Source: CAYXSX01 sp964467925
Lineage (GTDB): Bacteria > Pseudomonadota > Alphaproteobacteria > Micavibrionales > Micavibrionaceae
Direction of reading: 5' to 3'
Length of the DNA stretch: 64,000 nucleotides
Assembly (NCBI GenBank): GCA_964467925.1
Contig: CAYXSX010000001.1
Coordinates: forward strand, 496,001 to 560,000
Of this stretch, positions 50,556-60,267 are shown one piece after another (positions within the stretch are counted from its first letter, which is position 1; each line of letters opens with the position of its first letter). The notes under the pieces are model-generated. The model searched no databases and was not told the origin of the DNA. It worked only from the letters and a program-made list of their open reading frames with translations. The position numbers and the translations under genes are program-made.

Positions 50556-51682
50556 CCGCCCGTAACCTTGCTGTCCCGGTTGATATTACAGCACATCACC
50601 AGTCCGAACCCGGCCAGTACGGCCAGCATGGATGTCCCGCCGTAGGAAACGAGCGGCAACGGCGCACCCACAACGGGAATCAGGCCCATTACCATCGCGA
50701 TATTGATAAATACATAGAGCGAGAAATTCACCATGACGCCCAGTGAGAGATAGCGGGCGAAATTACTGCGACAACGGCGCGACACGCCGTAACCGTAGAT
50801 AAAAATCAGGCCAAAAACGCAAAGCAGGAACAGCCCGCCGATAAAGCCCCATTCCTCCGCCCATAGGGTAAAGATAAAGTCAGTCTGTTTTTCAGGCAGG
50901 AAGTTCAGGTTGGACTGCGTACCCTGCAAAAAGCCCTTCCCTTCCAGACCGCCCGACCCCAACGCAATTTTCGACTGGGTAATGTGATATCCCGCGCCCA
51001 GCGGATCGGATTCAGGGTTAAGGAAGGTCAGAACCCTCTGCTTTTGATACGAATGCATGAAATGCCAGCCCACAGGAACACTGATTACCACCAGCGCCGC
51101 CGCCACGCCGAACATCCAGAGCGGCGCTCCAGCGATAAAAAACATAGCTCCACCCGCCATCACGATCATCAACGAGGTTCCCAAATCCGGCTGCAACATC
51201 ACCAAAGCCACGGGCGCGGCAATAATAAGCGCCGGAACGATCAAAAACCGCAAACTCTTCATATCCTCCGGCGCGGCAGCATGAAAATAACGCGCCAGCA
51301 CAATCACCACTGCCAATTTCATTACCTCGGAGGGCTGAAGCTGAATGAAACCAAGATTAATCCAGCGCTGCGCACCCATACCGATATGGCCCATCAGTTC
51401 AACGATCACCAGCAAAATTAAGCCGAGGAAATAGCAAGGCCATGCCAGCCTGTACCAGCGCCTTATATCAATCAGCGCGAGACATATCATCCCGCCCATG
51501 CCCACCACAAAGCGCATCATTTGACGGCTGGCCCAAGGCTGAAAATCCGCCCCAGCGGCAGAATACAGCGATAAAAAACCTATACTGGCCACGACAAGGA
51601 TGAGCGCTACGAGCCCCCAGCCTATATTTTTTACGCGCCAGAGAAGACTTTGTTCTGGATGAATAGTTATAGACGAGGGCAT
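50552..51682 (-). CDS. rodA: RodA peptidoglycan polymerase
   Basis: SEDS-family glycosyltransferase of the elongasome. 376 residues with about 10 membrane segments. Landmarks are SLYSAAG, LIDIRRWYRLAW, QRWINLGFIQLQPSEVMKLA, LQPDLGTSLMI and VGAPLPLVSYGGTSML. It is the last gene of the mre/mrd operon, 6 bases after mrdA. Confidence 0.97.
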   Translation of the reverse strand: MPSSITIHPEQSLLWRVKNIGWGLVALILVVASIGFLSLYSAAGADFQPWASRQMMRFVVGMGGMICLALIDIRRWYRLAWPCYFLGLILLVIVELMGHIGMGAQRWINLGFIQLQPSEVMKLAVVIVLARYFHAAAPEDMKSLRFLIVPALIIAAPVALVMLQPDLGTSLMIVMAGGAMFFIAGAPLWMFGVAAALVVISVPVGWHFMHSYQKQRVLTFLNPESDPLGAGYHITQSKIALGSGGLEGKGFLQGTQSNLNFLPEKQTDFIFTLWAEEWGFIGGLFLLCVFGLIFIYGYGVSRRCRSNFARYLSLGVMVNFSLYVFINIAMVMGLIPVVGAPLPLVSYGGTSMLAVLAGFGLVMCCNINRDSKVTGG

Positions 51683-51688
51683 CTGATC

Positions 51689-53593
51689 CTATTCCTCCGT
51701 TACCGGCTGGGTTGCAAGCGCAACATTCTCTCCGACCTTTTTCGGCGCCCCCTGCCCCGTAATACGGACTTTAGTTTTCGCCGGATCGCGCTGCTGGGTA
51801 TAGATGAGCAAATCCCGAGCCAGCGGAGCGGCCACGCCCGAGCCGCTGCCGCCATGTTCTATCACCACACTGCAAATATAACGCGGGTCGCTCACAGGCG
51901 CATAACCCACAAATAATGCATGGTGTCGATGTTGCCATGGTAAATCTTCCGGTTCGAACCCAGCCAGACGTTGCGCCATGGTAATTCTTTTTACCTGCGC
52001 CGTTCCGGTTTTCCCGCCCATTTCCATGCCGGGTGTTTCAATCTTAGATCTTTGAGCCGTCCCGGTGCTGTGGTTTACCACGCGGTCCATACCCTTTTTG
52101 ATGACTTCCAAATGCTCCTTTTTAAAACCTAACTCGGGCCAAACATTATTATTAACAGCCTGTTTTCCTATATAGGCGGTAAGCGAGGGCTCGACCGAAA
52201 GCCCCCCGTTCACCAGCCGTGCCGTCATCACCGCAAGTTGTAGCGGCGTGGAAAGAATATAACTCTGACCGATACTGGCCACGATCGTTTCCCCCGTCCG
52301 CCACGGTTTACCGAAATGCCCCATCTTCCAATTTTTATCCGGCATAAGACCCATACGCGCTTCCGGCAAATCAAAATTCGGTGCCATACCCAGCCCCAAC
52401 CTGCGGGCCATCGCCGCGATTTTTTCAATCCCCAGATCGATTGAAACCTTATAAAAAAAAGTATCGCAGGATTCCGCCAGCGCCGCGACGACATCAACCG
52501 AGCCATGCCCCCCCAGATCCCAGCAGTGGAAGCGGTTCCCACCAAAATCAAAATGGCCGGGGCAATAAACCCGCGTGTCTTTCGTGATAACCTCTTCTTC
52601 CAGTGCGGCCAGCGCGGTCACCATTTTGAAAGTCGAAGCAGGCGGGTACTGCCCTGCCACCGCCTTGTTGGTCAGAGGATGCCCTGAATTGGACAGCAGC
52701 GCCTCCCAATCTGTAGCCGAAAGCCCCTTGGTAAAACCGTTGGGATCAAACCCCGGGCTGGAGGCCAGCGCATAAACTCCGCCCGTAAAAGCATCCATTA
52801 TGACGGCAGACGCACTCTTTTCCTGATCGAGCCGTTTTTGCACGAATTCCTGAAGCGCCATATCAAGGTGAAGTGTTACATCATCCCCGGTTTCGCTCGA
52901 CCGCCTGCCCAGCTCTCTTACCCCGCGACCGAACGCATTGACCTCGACCTGCGAAGCGCCCGCCTTGCCACGCATTCTTTCGTCCCAGTATTTCTCAATT
53001 CCGGTCTTCCCTGTCTTGAAGCCGGGAAGAGAAAACAATGGGTTTTCTCCTACTTCTGAACTATTCACCGAGCTTACATAGCCCACAATATGGGCTGTTG
53101 AGATTCCGTAGGGATAGCTCCTGACCTCACCCGTATCGATCGAAAGGCCGGGAAGATCGGGCAAATTGACCTCAATCGTAGAAACCTCTTCCCAAGTGAG
53201 GCCGTCTTTCACTTCAAGCGGAAGGAAACTCGCTACTTTGCGGGATTCTTTCAACACACGGTTTATATCGTTTTCATCAAGAGCTATCAGCTTTTGCAGG
53301 GCACGAAGCGAACGCTCTATATCTTTGGCTTGTTCACGAACGATTAGAACACGGAAACTCTGCTCGTTCACCGCCAATTTTTCACCGAACCGATCGTAAA
53401 TCTGACCGCGCGATGGAGCAAGCATCTTGATATTAATCCGGTTTTTATCAGAAAGCGTCTTATAACGCGTACCCTCCACCAGTTGGAGCCACGCAAGCCG
53501 CCCGCCCAGCACGCCCAGAAGACCAAGCTGCAGCGCGCCGATCACAAAAGACCGGCGTGAAAAGGTTTTCGCGCTTTGAGACGTGTTTTTCAT
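51689..53593 (-). CDS. mrdA: Penicillin-binding protein 2 (elongasome transpeptidase)
   Basis: 634 residues: short cytoplasmic tail, one membrane segment (about 16-36), a dimerisation domain, and the transpeptidase domain with STFK (in PPASTFKM), SCD (in LAESCDTFFY) and KTG (in GGKTGTAQVKR). It crosslinks peptidoglycan for side-wall growth with RodA, its downstream neighbour. Confidence 0.97.
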   Translation of the reverse strand: MKNTSQSAKTFSRRSFVIGALQLGLLGVLGGRLAWLQLVEGTRYKTLSDKNRINIKMLAPSRGQIYDRFGEKLAVNEQSFRVLIVREQAKDIERSLRALQKLIALDENDINRVLKESRKVASFLPLEVKDGLTWEEVSTIEVNLPDLPGLSIDTGEVRSYPYGISTAHIVGYVSSVNSSEVGENPLFSLPGFKTGKTGIEKYWDERMRGKAGASQVEVNAFGRGVRELGRRSSETGDDVTLHLDMALQEFVQKRLDQEKSASAVIMDAFTGGVYALASSPGFDPNGFTKGLSATDWEALLSNSGHPLTNKAVAGQYPPASTFKMVTALAALEEEVITKDTRVYCPGHFDFGGNRFHCWDLGGHGSVDVVAALAESCDTFFYKVSIDLGIEKIAAMARRLGLGMAPNFDLPEARMGLMPDKNWKMGHFGKPWRTGETIVASIGQSYILSTPLQLAVMTARLVNGGLSVEPSLTAYIGKQAVNNNVWPELGFKKEHLEVIKKGMDRVVNHSTGTAQRSKIETPGMEMGGKTGTAQVKRITMAQRLAGFEPEDLPWQHRHHALFVGYAPVSDPRYICSVVIEHGGSGSGVAAPLARDLLIYTQQRDPAKTKVRITGQGAPKKVGENVALATQPVTEE

Positions 53594-53625
53594 GGTTCTT
53601 ATGTTTTATAAAACTTTATACCGCC

Positions 53626-54162
53626 CTAAGAAACAAAATTGCTTCGCTGCCCGGGCAAAAGCTTGTGGCTTAAGTAAAGAATAATGGAAACGAGAGGAAA
53701 CAGCGCCGAACCCAGCGCTACAAACACCACCGCCGAACGCAACCCCTGTGCATCTTGTAAGATAAGGCTGAACAGTAGCCACTCTATAAAAGACACAATA
53801 AGAAGCACAAGGACAAAGCCGCTCCACATCATGATAAAGGGTTGGCCCATCAAAAAACGGCGCTGATCTGCAACCAGCCAGCGCACAACAACAAAAACAA
53901 GAGCCGTAACCCCTATCGGCAGCGCACTTAAAAGATCCACCAGAATGCCGGCGATAAAGACCAGCCAGAACGGCAAAAGCGTCGGGCGGAATACCGACCA
54001 GTAATAAATCGCCATAATCAGGAACGGAGCCTGCAACACGCCCGCAAAAGGATAGGAAATCGCCGTAACGTTAAGCACAAATAGCATAGCCATCAGCGCG
54101 TACACCGTGGCGAGACGCCATACCCAGTCCAGCTGTTCTTTTAAATCCGTATTCGATTTCAT
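53626..54162 (-). CDS. mreD: Rod shape-determining protein MreD
   Basis: 178 residues with five to six hydrophobic segments and PFAGVLQAPFLIMAIYYWSVFRP, typical of MreD. It is an inner-membrane component of the elongasome and lies between mreC and mrdA. Confidence 0.93.
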   Translation of the reverse strand: MKSNTDLKEQLDWVWRLATVYALMAMLFVLNVTAISYPFAGVLQAPFLIMAIYYWSVFRPTLLPFWLVFIAGILVDLLSALPIGVTALVFVVVRWLVADQRRFLMGQPFIMMWSGFVLVLLIVSFIEWLLFSLILQDAQGLRSAVVFVALGSALFPLVSIILYLSHKLLPGQRSNFVS

Positions 54163-54184
54163 GATGGGCTAGCTACCGCGGTTC

Positions 54185-55054
54185 TTAACGGCTTGTCTTC
54201 AGGTTCATGTCTTCCGGCTTGTCGACAACCCGCACATATACCGCCCGGTCGAGATCGGCATAAAGCGAGGCTTTTCTTACGCTGCGTTCATCTAGAACAA
54301 CTCTGCCGACAGGAAGGCCGTAAGGAAAAACCCCGCCGTAACCGGATGTAATAATCCGTGCGCCCTCCTCCAGCTCCGCCTGTGGCGGCAAGTGAACCAG
54401 AAGCGGCTGGGAATCATTATTTCCGGCCAAAATCGCATGATGACCGCTGCTCTCGATAATAACCGGAATGCGGGAGTTAATGTCTGTTACCAGCAAAACA
54501 CGCGCCGAAGAATCCCCGGCGTCCACCACCCGGCCTATTAAACCGTCATTGGCCATCACGGCCTGCCCCTTTGCTATGCCCTCATTGCTTCCGGAAGAAA
54601 GTAGAATGCTCTTTACGTACGCATTGCCGGAATCGGCCATAACACGGGTAGAGATATAACTTAAGGCGGGATCAATTTTGACATTTAAAAGGGATTTCAG
54701 AGCTTTGTTCTCAGCTTCAAGGAACAGCGAAGCCTGATGCCAGTCGCGAAGGCGCATATTTTCCTGCCTCAGGCGCATGTTTTCGGTCTGCATCTGGGCA
54801 ATACCGGAAATATCGCGCACGAAAAGCGCTGCATTCTGAATGGGCCTGCTCACTGAACTGAGAACCGGAGAAAACATATCCGCCGCCGTATTACGTACGC
54901 CGCCCAAACGCTCGGCGTTCATGGACGAAAAGGCAATCAATCCAAGCGAAATAAGCATAAAAATAAAAGGAGCGAAAGCGCCGCCTAAAAAAGAAAAAGG
55001 CGTGATACGGGCAAAGCTTTTGGACCTTGAGCGTCGTTTCAAGTGAAACCCCAT
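54185..55054 (-). CDS. mreC: Rod shape-determining protein MreC
   Basis: 289 residues: basic cytoplasmic tail (MGFHLKRRSRSKS), a membrane segment (about 28-46), a coiled coil (about 80-110, MQTENMRLRQENMRLRDW) and the beta-rich MreC core with LSSGSNEGIAKGQAVM and ITSGYGGVFPYGLPVGRV. It connects MreB to the periplasmic PBPs and lies between mreB and mreD. Confidence 0.96.
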   Translation of the reverse strand: MGFHLKRRSRSKSFARITPFSFLGGAFAPFIFMLISLGLIAFSSMNAERLGGVRNTAADMFSPVLSSVSRPIQNAALFVRDISGIAQMQTENMRLRQENMRLRDWHQASLFLEAENKALKSLLNVKIDPALSYISTRVMADSGNAYVKSILLSSGSNEGIAKGQAVMANDGLIGRVVDAGDSSARVLLVTDINSRIPVIIESSGHHAILAGNNDSQPLLVHLPPQAELEEGARIITSGYGGVFPYGLPVGRVVLDERSVRKASLYADLDRAVYVRVVDKPEDMNLKTSR

Positions 55055-55159
55055 CTAAGCAATCTGCTGCGCCAGTGTCATAATCACCAGCCCAGACTTT
55101 AAAATTACAGGAAAAACTCAGAAGAAACAAACGGGAAGAGTAAAAATCAACAAATAATT

Positions 55160-56200
55160 CTAATAGTTTCCGATCAGAACATGACGCAGAGCTTTACGCT
55201 CTTCCAGCGCATGGCCGGTTCCCAAGGCCACGCATGACAGAGGATCATCCGCCAGCGTCACAGCCAGCCCTGTGGCATGACGCAAAACAAAGTCCAGATT
55301 GGTTAAAAGCGCGCCGCCGCCTGTAAGCACGATGCCCTTATCAACAATATCCGCCGCCAGTTCCGGGGCGGTATGTTCCAGCGCAACCTTCACGCCTTCT
55401 ACAATTTGCCCGACAGGTTCGGCCAAAGCTTCGGCGACCTGACGTTCGGTGATCATGATTTCCTTGGGCACACCGTTCATCAGGTCGCGGCCACGAATCT
55501 CCATCGTGCGTCCCTCGCCGTCACCGGGCGGACATGCGGAACCGATTTCCTTCTTAATGCGCTCTGACGTGCTTTCCCCGATCAAAAGGTTATGCACGCG
55601 CCGGATATAGGCGATAATCGCCTCATCCATCTTGTCCCCGCCCACACGAACGGAACGGGCATAAACGATCCCGCCAAGAGAAATAACGGCAACTTCCGTT
55701 GTTCCCCCGCCGATATCAACCACCATAGAACCTGTGGGCTCGGTCACGGGAAGTCCGGCGCCGATCGCGGCGGCCATCGGCTCCTCGATCAGGTAAACCT
55801 CGCTCGCACCCGCGCTTTCCGCCGATTCCTGAATGGCGCGGCGCTCGACAGCAGTAGAGCCAGAAGGCACGCAAATCACCATTTTGGGTGATACGAAAGA
55901 ACGGCGGTTGTGAACTTTACGGATGAAATGCTTGATCATCGCTTCCGTCACTTCGAAATCGGCGATAACACCATCGCGAAGCGGGCGGATAGCGGTAATG
56001 CTGCCCGGTGTGCGGCCCAGCATCTGCTTGGCCTCGTTACCGACGGCCAGAACTTGCGTTTTACCCGCAATCATGGAAATGGCCACAACGGAAGGTTCGT
56101 TCAGAACGATTCCCTGTTCGCGCACATATACAAGCGTATTGGCCGTTCCGAGGTCGATGGCCATATCGGCCGACATAAATCCGAATAATCTGGAAAACAT
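55160..56200 (-). CDS. mreB: Actin-like cell shape protein MreB
   Basis: 346 residues. The ATP-binding motifs of the actin fold are present: MAIDLGTANTLVYV, VVDIGGGTTEVAVISLGG and VLTGGGALLTNLD. It directs elongasome movement for lateral wall growth. It is the first gene of the operon and carries the family's short N-terminal hydrophobic helix (MFSRLFGF) for membrane contact. Confidence 0.98.
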   Translation of the reverse strand: MFSRLFGFMSADMAIDLGTANTLVYVREQGIVLNEPSVVAISMIAGKTQVLAVGNEAKQMLGRTPGSITAIRPLRDGVIADFEVTEAMIKHFIRKVHNRRSFVSPKMVICVPSGSTAVERRAIQESAESAGASEVYLIEEPMAAAIGAGLPVTEPTGSMVVDIGGGTTEVAVISLGGIVYARSVRVGGDKMDEAIIAYIRRVHNLLIGESTSERIKKEIGSACPPGDGEGRTMEIRGRDLMNGVPKEIMITERQVAEALAEPVGQIVEGVKVALEHTAPELAADIVDKGIVLTGGGALLTNLDFVLRHATGLAVTLADDPLSCVALGTGHALEERKALRHVLIGNY

Positions 56201-56342
56201 TGACTACACTAAAAATAAAGTTTCAAGCAAAGATTTCAGCGTTTATATCAAACACTATACGCATTTGCATCAAGAGATTTGACGCAGGATAGAACTTTAT
56301 ACAAATTTATGAAGACAGATACGGATAGTGATCAGTCTTGAA

Positions 56343-56468
56343 TTAGCCCTGACGCGCTTTAAAGCGTGGGTTTTTCTTGTTAATCACGTAAACGCGGCCC
56401 TTGCGGCGGATAACGCGGCAATTGCGATCTCTCGTTTTCAGTGTCTTAAGCGAATTTGCAACTTTCAT
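56343..56468 (-). CDS. rpmJ: 50S ribosomal protein L36 (41 aa)
   Basis: A 41-codon gene on the minus strand reading MKVANSLKTLKTRDRNCRVI then RRKGRVYVINKKNPRFKARQ and a final G. This is the alternate (type B, zinc-free) form of L36, which lacks the usual set of four zinc-binding residues. It is a structural protein of the large subunit. It stands alone upstream of mreB rather than in the ribosomal-protein operon, as is common for this form. Confidence 0.92.
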   Translation of the reverse strand: MKVANSLKTLKTRDRNCRVIRRKGRVYVINKKNPRFKARQG

Positions 56469-56626
56469 AGCCCTAAATCTCTTGTAAAATATAAGCGGTA
56501 TAAATCAAGCGCGGACAATAGCCTTAGCGCCATACCGTTGTCAAGCTTTCATAAACAGCTTATTTGATTTACATTAAAAGCCTTAAAACTGCTAGAATCA
56601 TCGAAGCAACAAACCAAAGGGCGGTT

Positions 56627-57847
56627 ATGGCAGACAAAGAATCCAAAAGGTCTTTCAAGGGCGGAGAAATTATCATGCGTCAGGGCGAACCTGGCCAGTC
56701 CGCCTATATCATTGAAAAAGGCCGCGTTGAAATCATTATCAAAACCCCTCTAGGAAAAGAGCAAAGCGTGGGAACCCGCGGTGCAGGTACCATGATCGGT
56801 GAAATGGCGCTGATTGATGATGCGCCGCGCACCGCCACCATCAAAGCGCTGGAAGACTGCCAGCTTCTGGAGATCACAAAGGGCGATTTCGCACGCCGTC
56901 TGGAAAACGCCGATCCGGTGCTGCGCATGACGTCACAGGTTATCCTTACCCGCTACCGCGACACTCTGGCACGCATGGAAATCACGGGCGAAAACCGCAA
57001 CTGGCCGCCCGCCGAGATGATCGAGCTTAACTACGCGCAGCAAGGCAACGCCGTAGGCAATATCAAGCTTGCCAACGAGCTTAGCGCCGCCATAGACGCG
57101 CAAGATATCGACCTGCATTATCAGCCCATCATTAACCTGCAAACAGGCAATGTTGCGGGTTTCGAGGCGCTTATGCGCTGGGAACACGCGGAAAAAGGTT
57201 TTATTTCCCCGGCCATCTTTATTCCTGTCGCCGAGGATAGCGGCCTGATCGTAAAGGCCAGCCGCTGGGCGCTGCGCGAAGCCTGCCACGCCCTTAGCCG
57301 TATAGAGCATGCGGCCGGATACCCCGACCATTCACTATTTATGGCTGTGAATTTCTCGAGCACCGATTTTGCCGCCGACGATTTTGTCGACAGCGTTTAC
57401 ACCACAATCAGCGAAACGGATATTCACGCCGATCAAATCCATCTTGAAATCACTGAGCGTTTGTTGATGCGCCAACCTGAAAATGCGCGCGACACACTAA
57501 ATATGTGCCGCAAGGCGGGAATGAGCATTGCCATTGACGATTTCGGGACGGGATATTCCTCCCTCAGCTACCTTCACTACTTCCCTATCAACACGCTGAA
57601 AATCGACCGCAGCTTCGTGCAAGACATGTGCACCAACGAACAAAGCATGGAGCTTGTAAAATCCATCATCAGTTTGGGCAAGAACCTGAAAATGAAAATC
57701 GTCGCCGAAGGCGTTGAAAACCCGGAAGAAGGTAAAGCTCTGCGTGATCTGGGCTGCGATATGGCTCAAGGCTATTACTTCGCCAAACCTCTGCCCGAAC
57801 ACGACCTGATTGATCTAATCACCGACTGGGAAAAACCCCAGTATTAA
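56627..57847 (+). CDS. Cyclic-nucleotide-binding EAL-domain phosphodiesterase
   Basis: 406 residues from ATG 56627, with CAAAGG upstream. Residues 10-110 form a CRP-type cyclic nucleotide-binding domain (GEIIMRQGEPGQSAYIIEKG, GEMALIDDAPRTATIKA). Residues about 165-400 are an EAL domain with FEALMRWEH, the metal residues in NFSSTDFA, ITERLL and IDDFGTGYSSLSYL, and VAEGVEN. It would hydrolyse c-di-GMP under control of a bound nucleotide. GEMALxxxxPRTAT suits cAMP binding. A CHASE2 cyclase gene sits 157 bases downstream on the other strand. Confidence 0.93.
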   Translation: MADKESKRSFKGGEIIMRQGEPGQSAYIIEKGRVEIIIKTPLGKEQSVGTRGAGTMIGEMALIDDAPRTATIKALEDCQLLEITKGDFARRLENADPVLRMTSQVILTRYRDTLARMEITGENRNWPPAEMIELNYAQQGNAVGNIKLANELSAAIDAQDIDLHYQPIINLQTGNVAGFEALMRWEHAEKGFISPAIFIPVAEDSGLIVKASRWALREACHALSRIEHAAGYPDHSLFMAVNFSSTDFAADDFVDSVYTTISETDIHADQIHLEITERLLMRQPENARDTLNMCRKAGMSIAIDDFGTGYSSLSYLHYFPINTLKIDRSFVQDMCTNEQSMELVKSIISLGKNLKMKIVAEGVENPEEGKALRDLGCDMAQGYYFAKPLPEHDLIDLITDWEKPQY

Positions 57848-57875
57848 GGGCATCCTTCAACTCGCTCTAACCCAC

Positions 57876-57976
57876 GTCATTACCAGGCTTGTCCGGGTAA
57901 TCCATAACTATTTTTTAGTATGAACTTCGATGGATCACCCGCACTTGTACCCGGAGGGTGTGAAGCGGGTGATGAC
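57876..57976. repeat. Dispersed compound palindromic repeat, copy 6
   Basis: GTCATTACCAGGCTTGTCCGGGTAATCCAT, a 30-base spacer, GATGGATCACCCGC...GCGGGTGATGAC. The left and right units are nearly identical to copy 5, with an extra CCCGGAGGGTG inside the right arm. It lies between two converging genes and could end both transcripts. Confidence 0.88.
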
Positions 57977-58003
57977 GGCAGAAAGAGAATTATACAATCC
58001 CAA

Positions 58004-60250
58004 CTACTTACTGGTCGCCTCGAATACGCCGTCCCAGCCCTTTTCCGGTGGAGACTTTATAAGTTCAGCGCAGCGCTCCTTATAAAGCGTATAAAGCGTT
58101 TCCCACTCCGGCCCCCCGCATTCCAACGCCTGAGCCGCCAGCTTCCCCGCTGCCGTAAACTCTGCCGCGCGGTATTGCGCTAACATATCGTTATGCAGCT
58201 TTTGCCATTCGCTAAACTCCGCTTTGGCTGCATAATCCTGATCGCCCAGAAGCGTAAATACCCGCACAGGCTTGGTTTTCCCCTTCACCTTGAGCAAATC
58301 AAGTTCCAGCGTGGCAAAATCAGGCACTCCGCTTTGCGTCTTTTCCCCGATCAGAATGCCCACGCCATAAGCCTTAGTCTGCCCCTCCAGCCGCGAGGCC
58401 AAATTCACCGCATCGCCCAGCGTGGAATAGGCAAAACGCTGGCGCGATCCCATGTTCCCCACCGCGCAGGGTCCGGTATTAATCCCGATGCCCGCCTGCA
58501 GTAATACCGGATATCTGCCCGCCGCCTGCGCCTTTTTCGCGACCTCTTCGTTAATCGGCGCCAGCGCGTCCTGCATCCCCAGCGCGGCAATACAGGCATG
58601 GCGCTCATGATCGGCAACATCCAGCGGCGCGTTCCAGAACGCCATCATCGCATCGCCCATATATTTGTCGATCGTGCCGCGGTTCTGCATCACCAGATCG
58701 GACATGGGGGTAAGGAAGTCGTTCATAAGATGAATCAACTCTTCGGGGCTCAGACCTTCGGAAATCGTAGTAAAACGGCGAATATCGCTGAACAACACCG
58801 TCAAATCCCTGATCTCCCCACCAAGCTTGAGCTTGTCCGGATCCTTGGTCAGCTCCTTCATAAAATCCTGTGAAATATAAAGACCGAAAGCGCTACGCAC
58901 TTGCGCCTTTTCCGATTCCACCCGTAAATATGTAAGGATGACCGAAAGCATAAACAGCGCGAAAACGCAAAGACTGGGATAAAACGGATCAACAAGAATG
59001 CCGTAGGTAACATAGGCCCAACCACCGCCCCAAAAAGCCAACCCGATGAAGCCCGCGCACAAAACTCCTAAGACAAGAAGATGAATAAACGGGGCAAGGA
59101 AAATCATCAACAGCCCCGCAATTAAAATGTAATTCGCTTCGGCCAGCTCGATTTCGTCAGGTCGGGTCAGGTAATTATTTTGCAGAATTTGCTCCAGCGC
59201 GTTGGCATGAATTTCCACGCCGGGCTGAAACGCCTCGATCGAAGTCGAACGAAGGTCTTTAAGCCCCTCCGCGCTCGCCCCAATAAAAATATATTTATTC
59301 TTCACGCGGGCTAACGCTTCGCTTCGATATTCCGGATCCAGCAATTTATAGGCCGACATATAATCATCGCCGCGCTCGTCATACTGCCTGAAGTACAAAT
59401 ATATCTTGCCGTTTTCCTCTACTGGAATCTTATAATCGCCGAGTAATATTCTGTAATCAGTGTCAATTTCCCGCCGCACACTTTCCGGTGTTTCACCTAT
59501 TTTGTAATTTTCCTTCGCATGCTCGCTGCCCACCCGCAAAGCTTCCAGAGCCAGAGAGGGATAAAGTTTTTCCCCATCCGAAAATACGAGGCCCGTATGG
59601 CGCAGAACGCCGTCATGGTCCGGCGAGGCCATAAAGCTGCCATTCCCCGCCGCCGCCTTTTCCAACTCAGGAAGAAAAATCGCTGCCGTATCGAAACGCG
59701 GACTGTATTTTAGAAATCGTTCCTGATCGGCCTTTTTAAGCAGGATCGGTTTTTTCAAAGCTGGCTTTCCCTGACTTTGCGAATAACTGCCAAAGGTAAA
59801 GGCGGAAACGAAAATTCCGGATTTCTCTATCGCCCTCGCCAGAATATCGTCGTGGTTTTCCAGTTCCTTCAGGCTCGCGCGCAAGCCCTCAAACCCCTCG
59901 CCGGGCGGCAAGTTATCCGCCAGTAAATCCGGCGAGGAACGGTCGGGTTCGGCCAGCAAACCGTCAAACGCGATCACGTGCGCGCCCATATCATCCAGCG
60001 CATTCACCATATCAGCCAACACGGTGCGCGGCCAAGGCCACTGCCCGATCCGGTTTAGCGAATCATCGTCGATATTAACTATCAGTATTTCATCGCTTTT
60101 GGGGCGCGGATGATCTTTATTAAGCTGGTCGAAAACCAGATACTGCATTTCCTTGCGCCAGAGCACGTCGGAAAAGCTGTAAAAAATCGCCGCGCCCAAA
60201 AGCGCGATCAAAAGGATAAAATGCACCCAGCGGTTCACGAGTAATTTCAT
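58004..60250 (-). CDS. CHASE2-domain class III adenylate cyclase
   Basis: 748 residues: N-terminal membrane anchor (about 9-29), a periplasmic CHASE2 sensor domain (about 40-350, with ILIVNIDDDSLNRIGQWPWPR and YIFIGASAEGLKDLRSTS), three membrane segments (about 370-450) and a cytoplasmic cyclase domain (about 490-690). Metal-binding Asp residues are in LFSDIRRFTT and DKYMGDAMMAFW. The Lys of DKYMGD is the adenine-selecting position, and NLASRLEG supplies the transition-state Asn and Arg. It probably makes cAMP in response to an external signal. It faces the EAL protein gene and precedes the secretion genes. Confidence 0.93.
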   Translation of the reverse strand: MKLLVNRWVHFILLIALLGAAIFYSFSDVLWRKEMQYLVFDQLNKDHPRPKSDEILIVNIDDDSLNRIGQWPWPRTVLADMVNALDDMGAHVIAFDGLLAEPDRSSPDLLADNLPPGEGFEGLRASLKELENHDDILARAIEKSGIFVSAFTFGSYSQSQGKPALKKPILLKKADQERFLKYSPRFDTAAIFLPELEKAAAGNGSFMASPDHDGVLRHTGLVFSDGEKLYPSLALEALRVGSEHAKENYKIGETPESVRREIDTDYRILLGDYKIPVEENGKIYLYFRQYDERGDDYMSAYKLLDPEYRSEALARVKNKYIFIGASAEGLKDLRSTSIEAFQPGVEIHANALEQILQNNYLTRPDEIELAEANYILIAGLLMIFLAPFIHLLVLGVLCAGFIGLAFWGGGWAYVTYGILVDPFYPSLCVFALFMLSVILTYLRVESEKAQVRSAFGLYISQDFMKELTKDPDKLKLGGEIRDLTVLFSDIRRFTTISEGLSPEELIHLMNDFLTPMSDLVMQNRGTIDKYMGDAMMAFWNAPLDVADHERHACIAALGMQDALAPINEEVAKKAQAAGRYPVLLQAGIGINTGPCAVGNMGSRQRFAYSTLGDAVNLASRLEGQTKAYGVGILIGEKTQSGVPDFATLELDLLKVKGKTKPVRVFTLLGDQDYAAKAEFSEWQKLHNDMLAQYRAAEFTAAGKLAAQALECGGPEWETLYTLYKERCAELIKSPPEKGWDGVFEATSK

Positions 60251-60267
60251 GAGAGGGTTTCCTTCCC

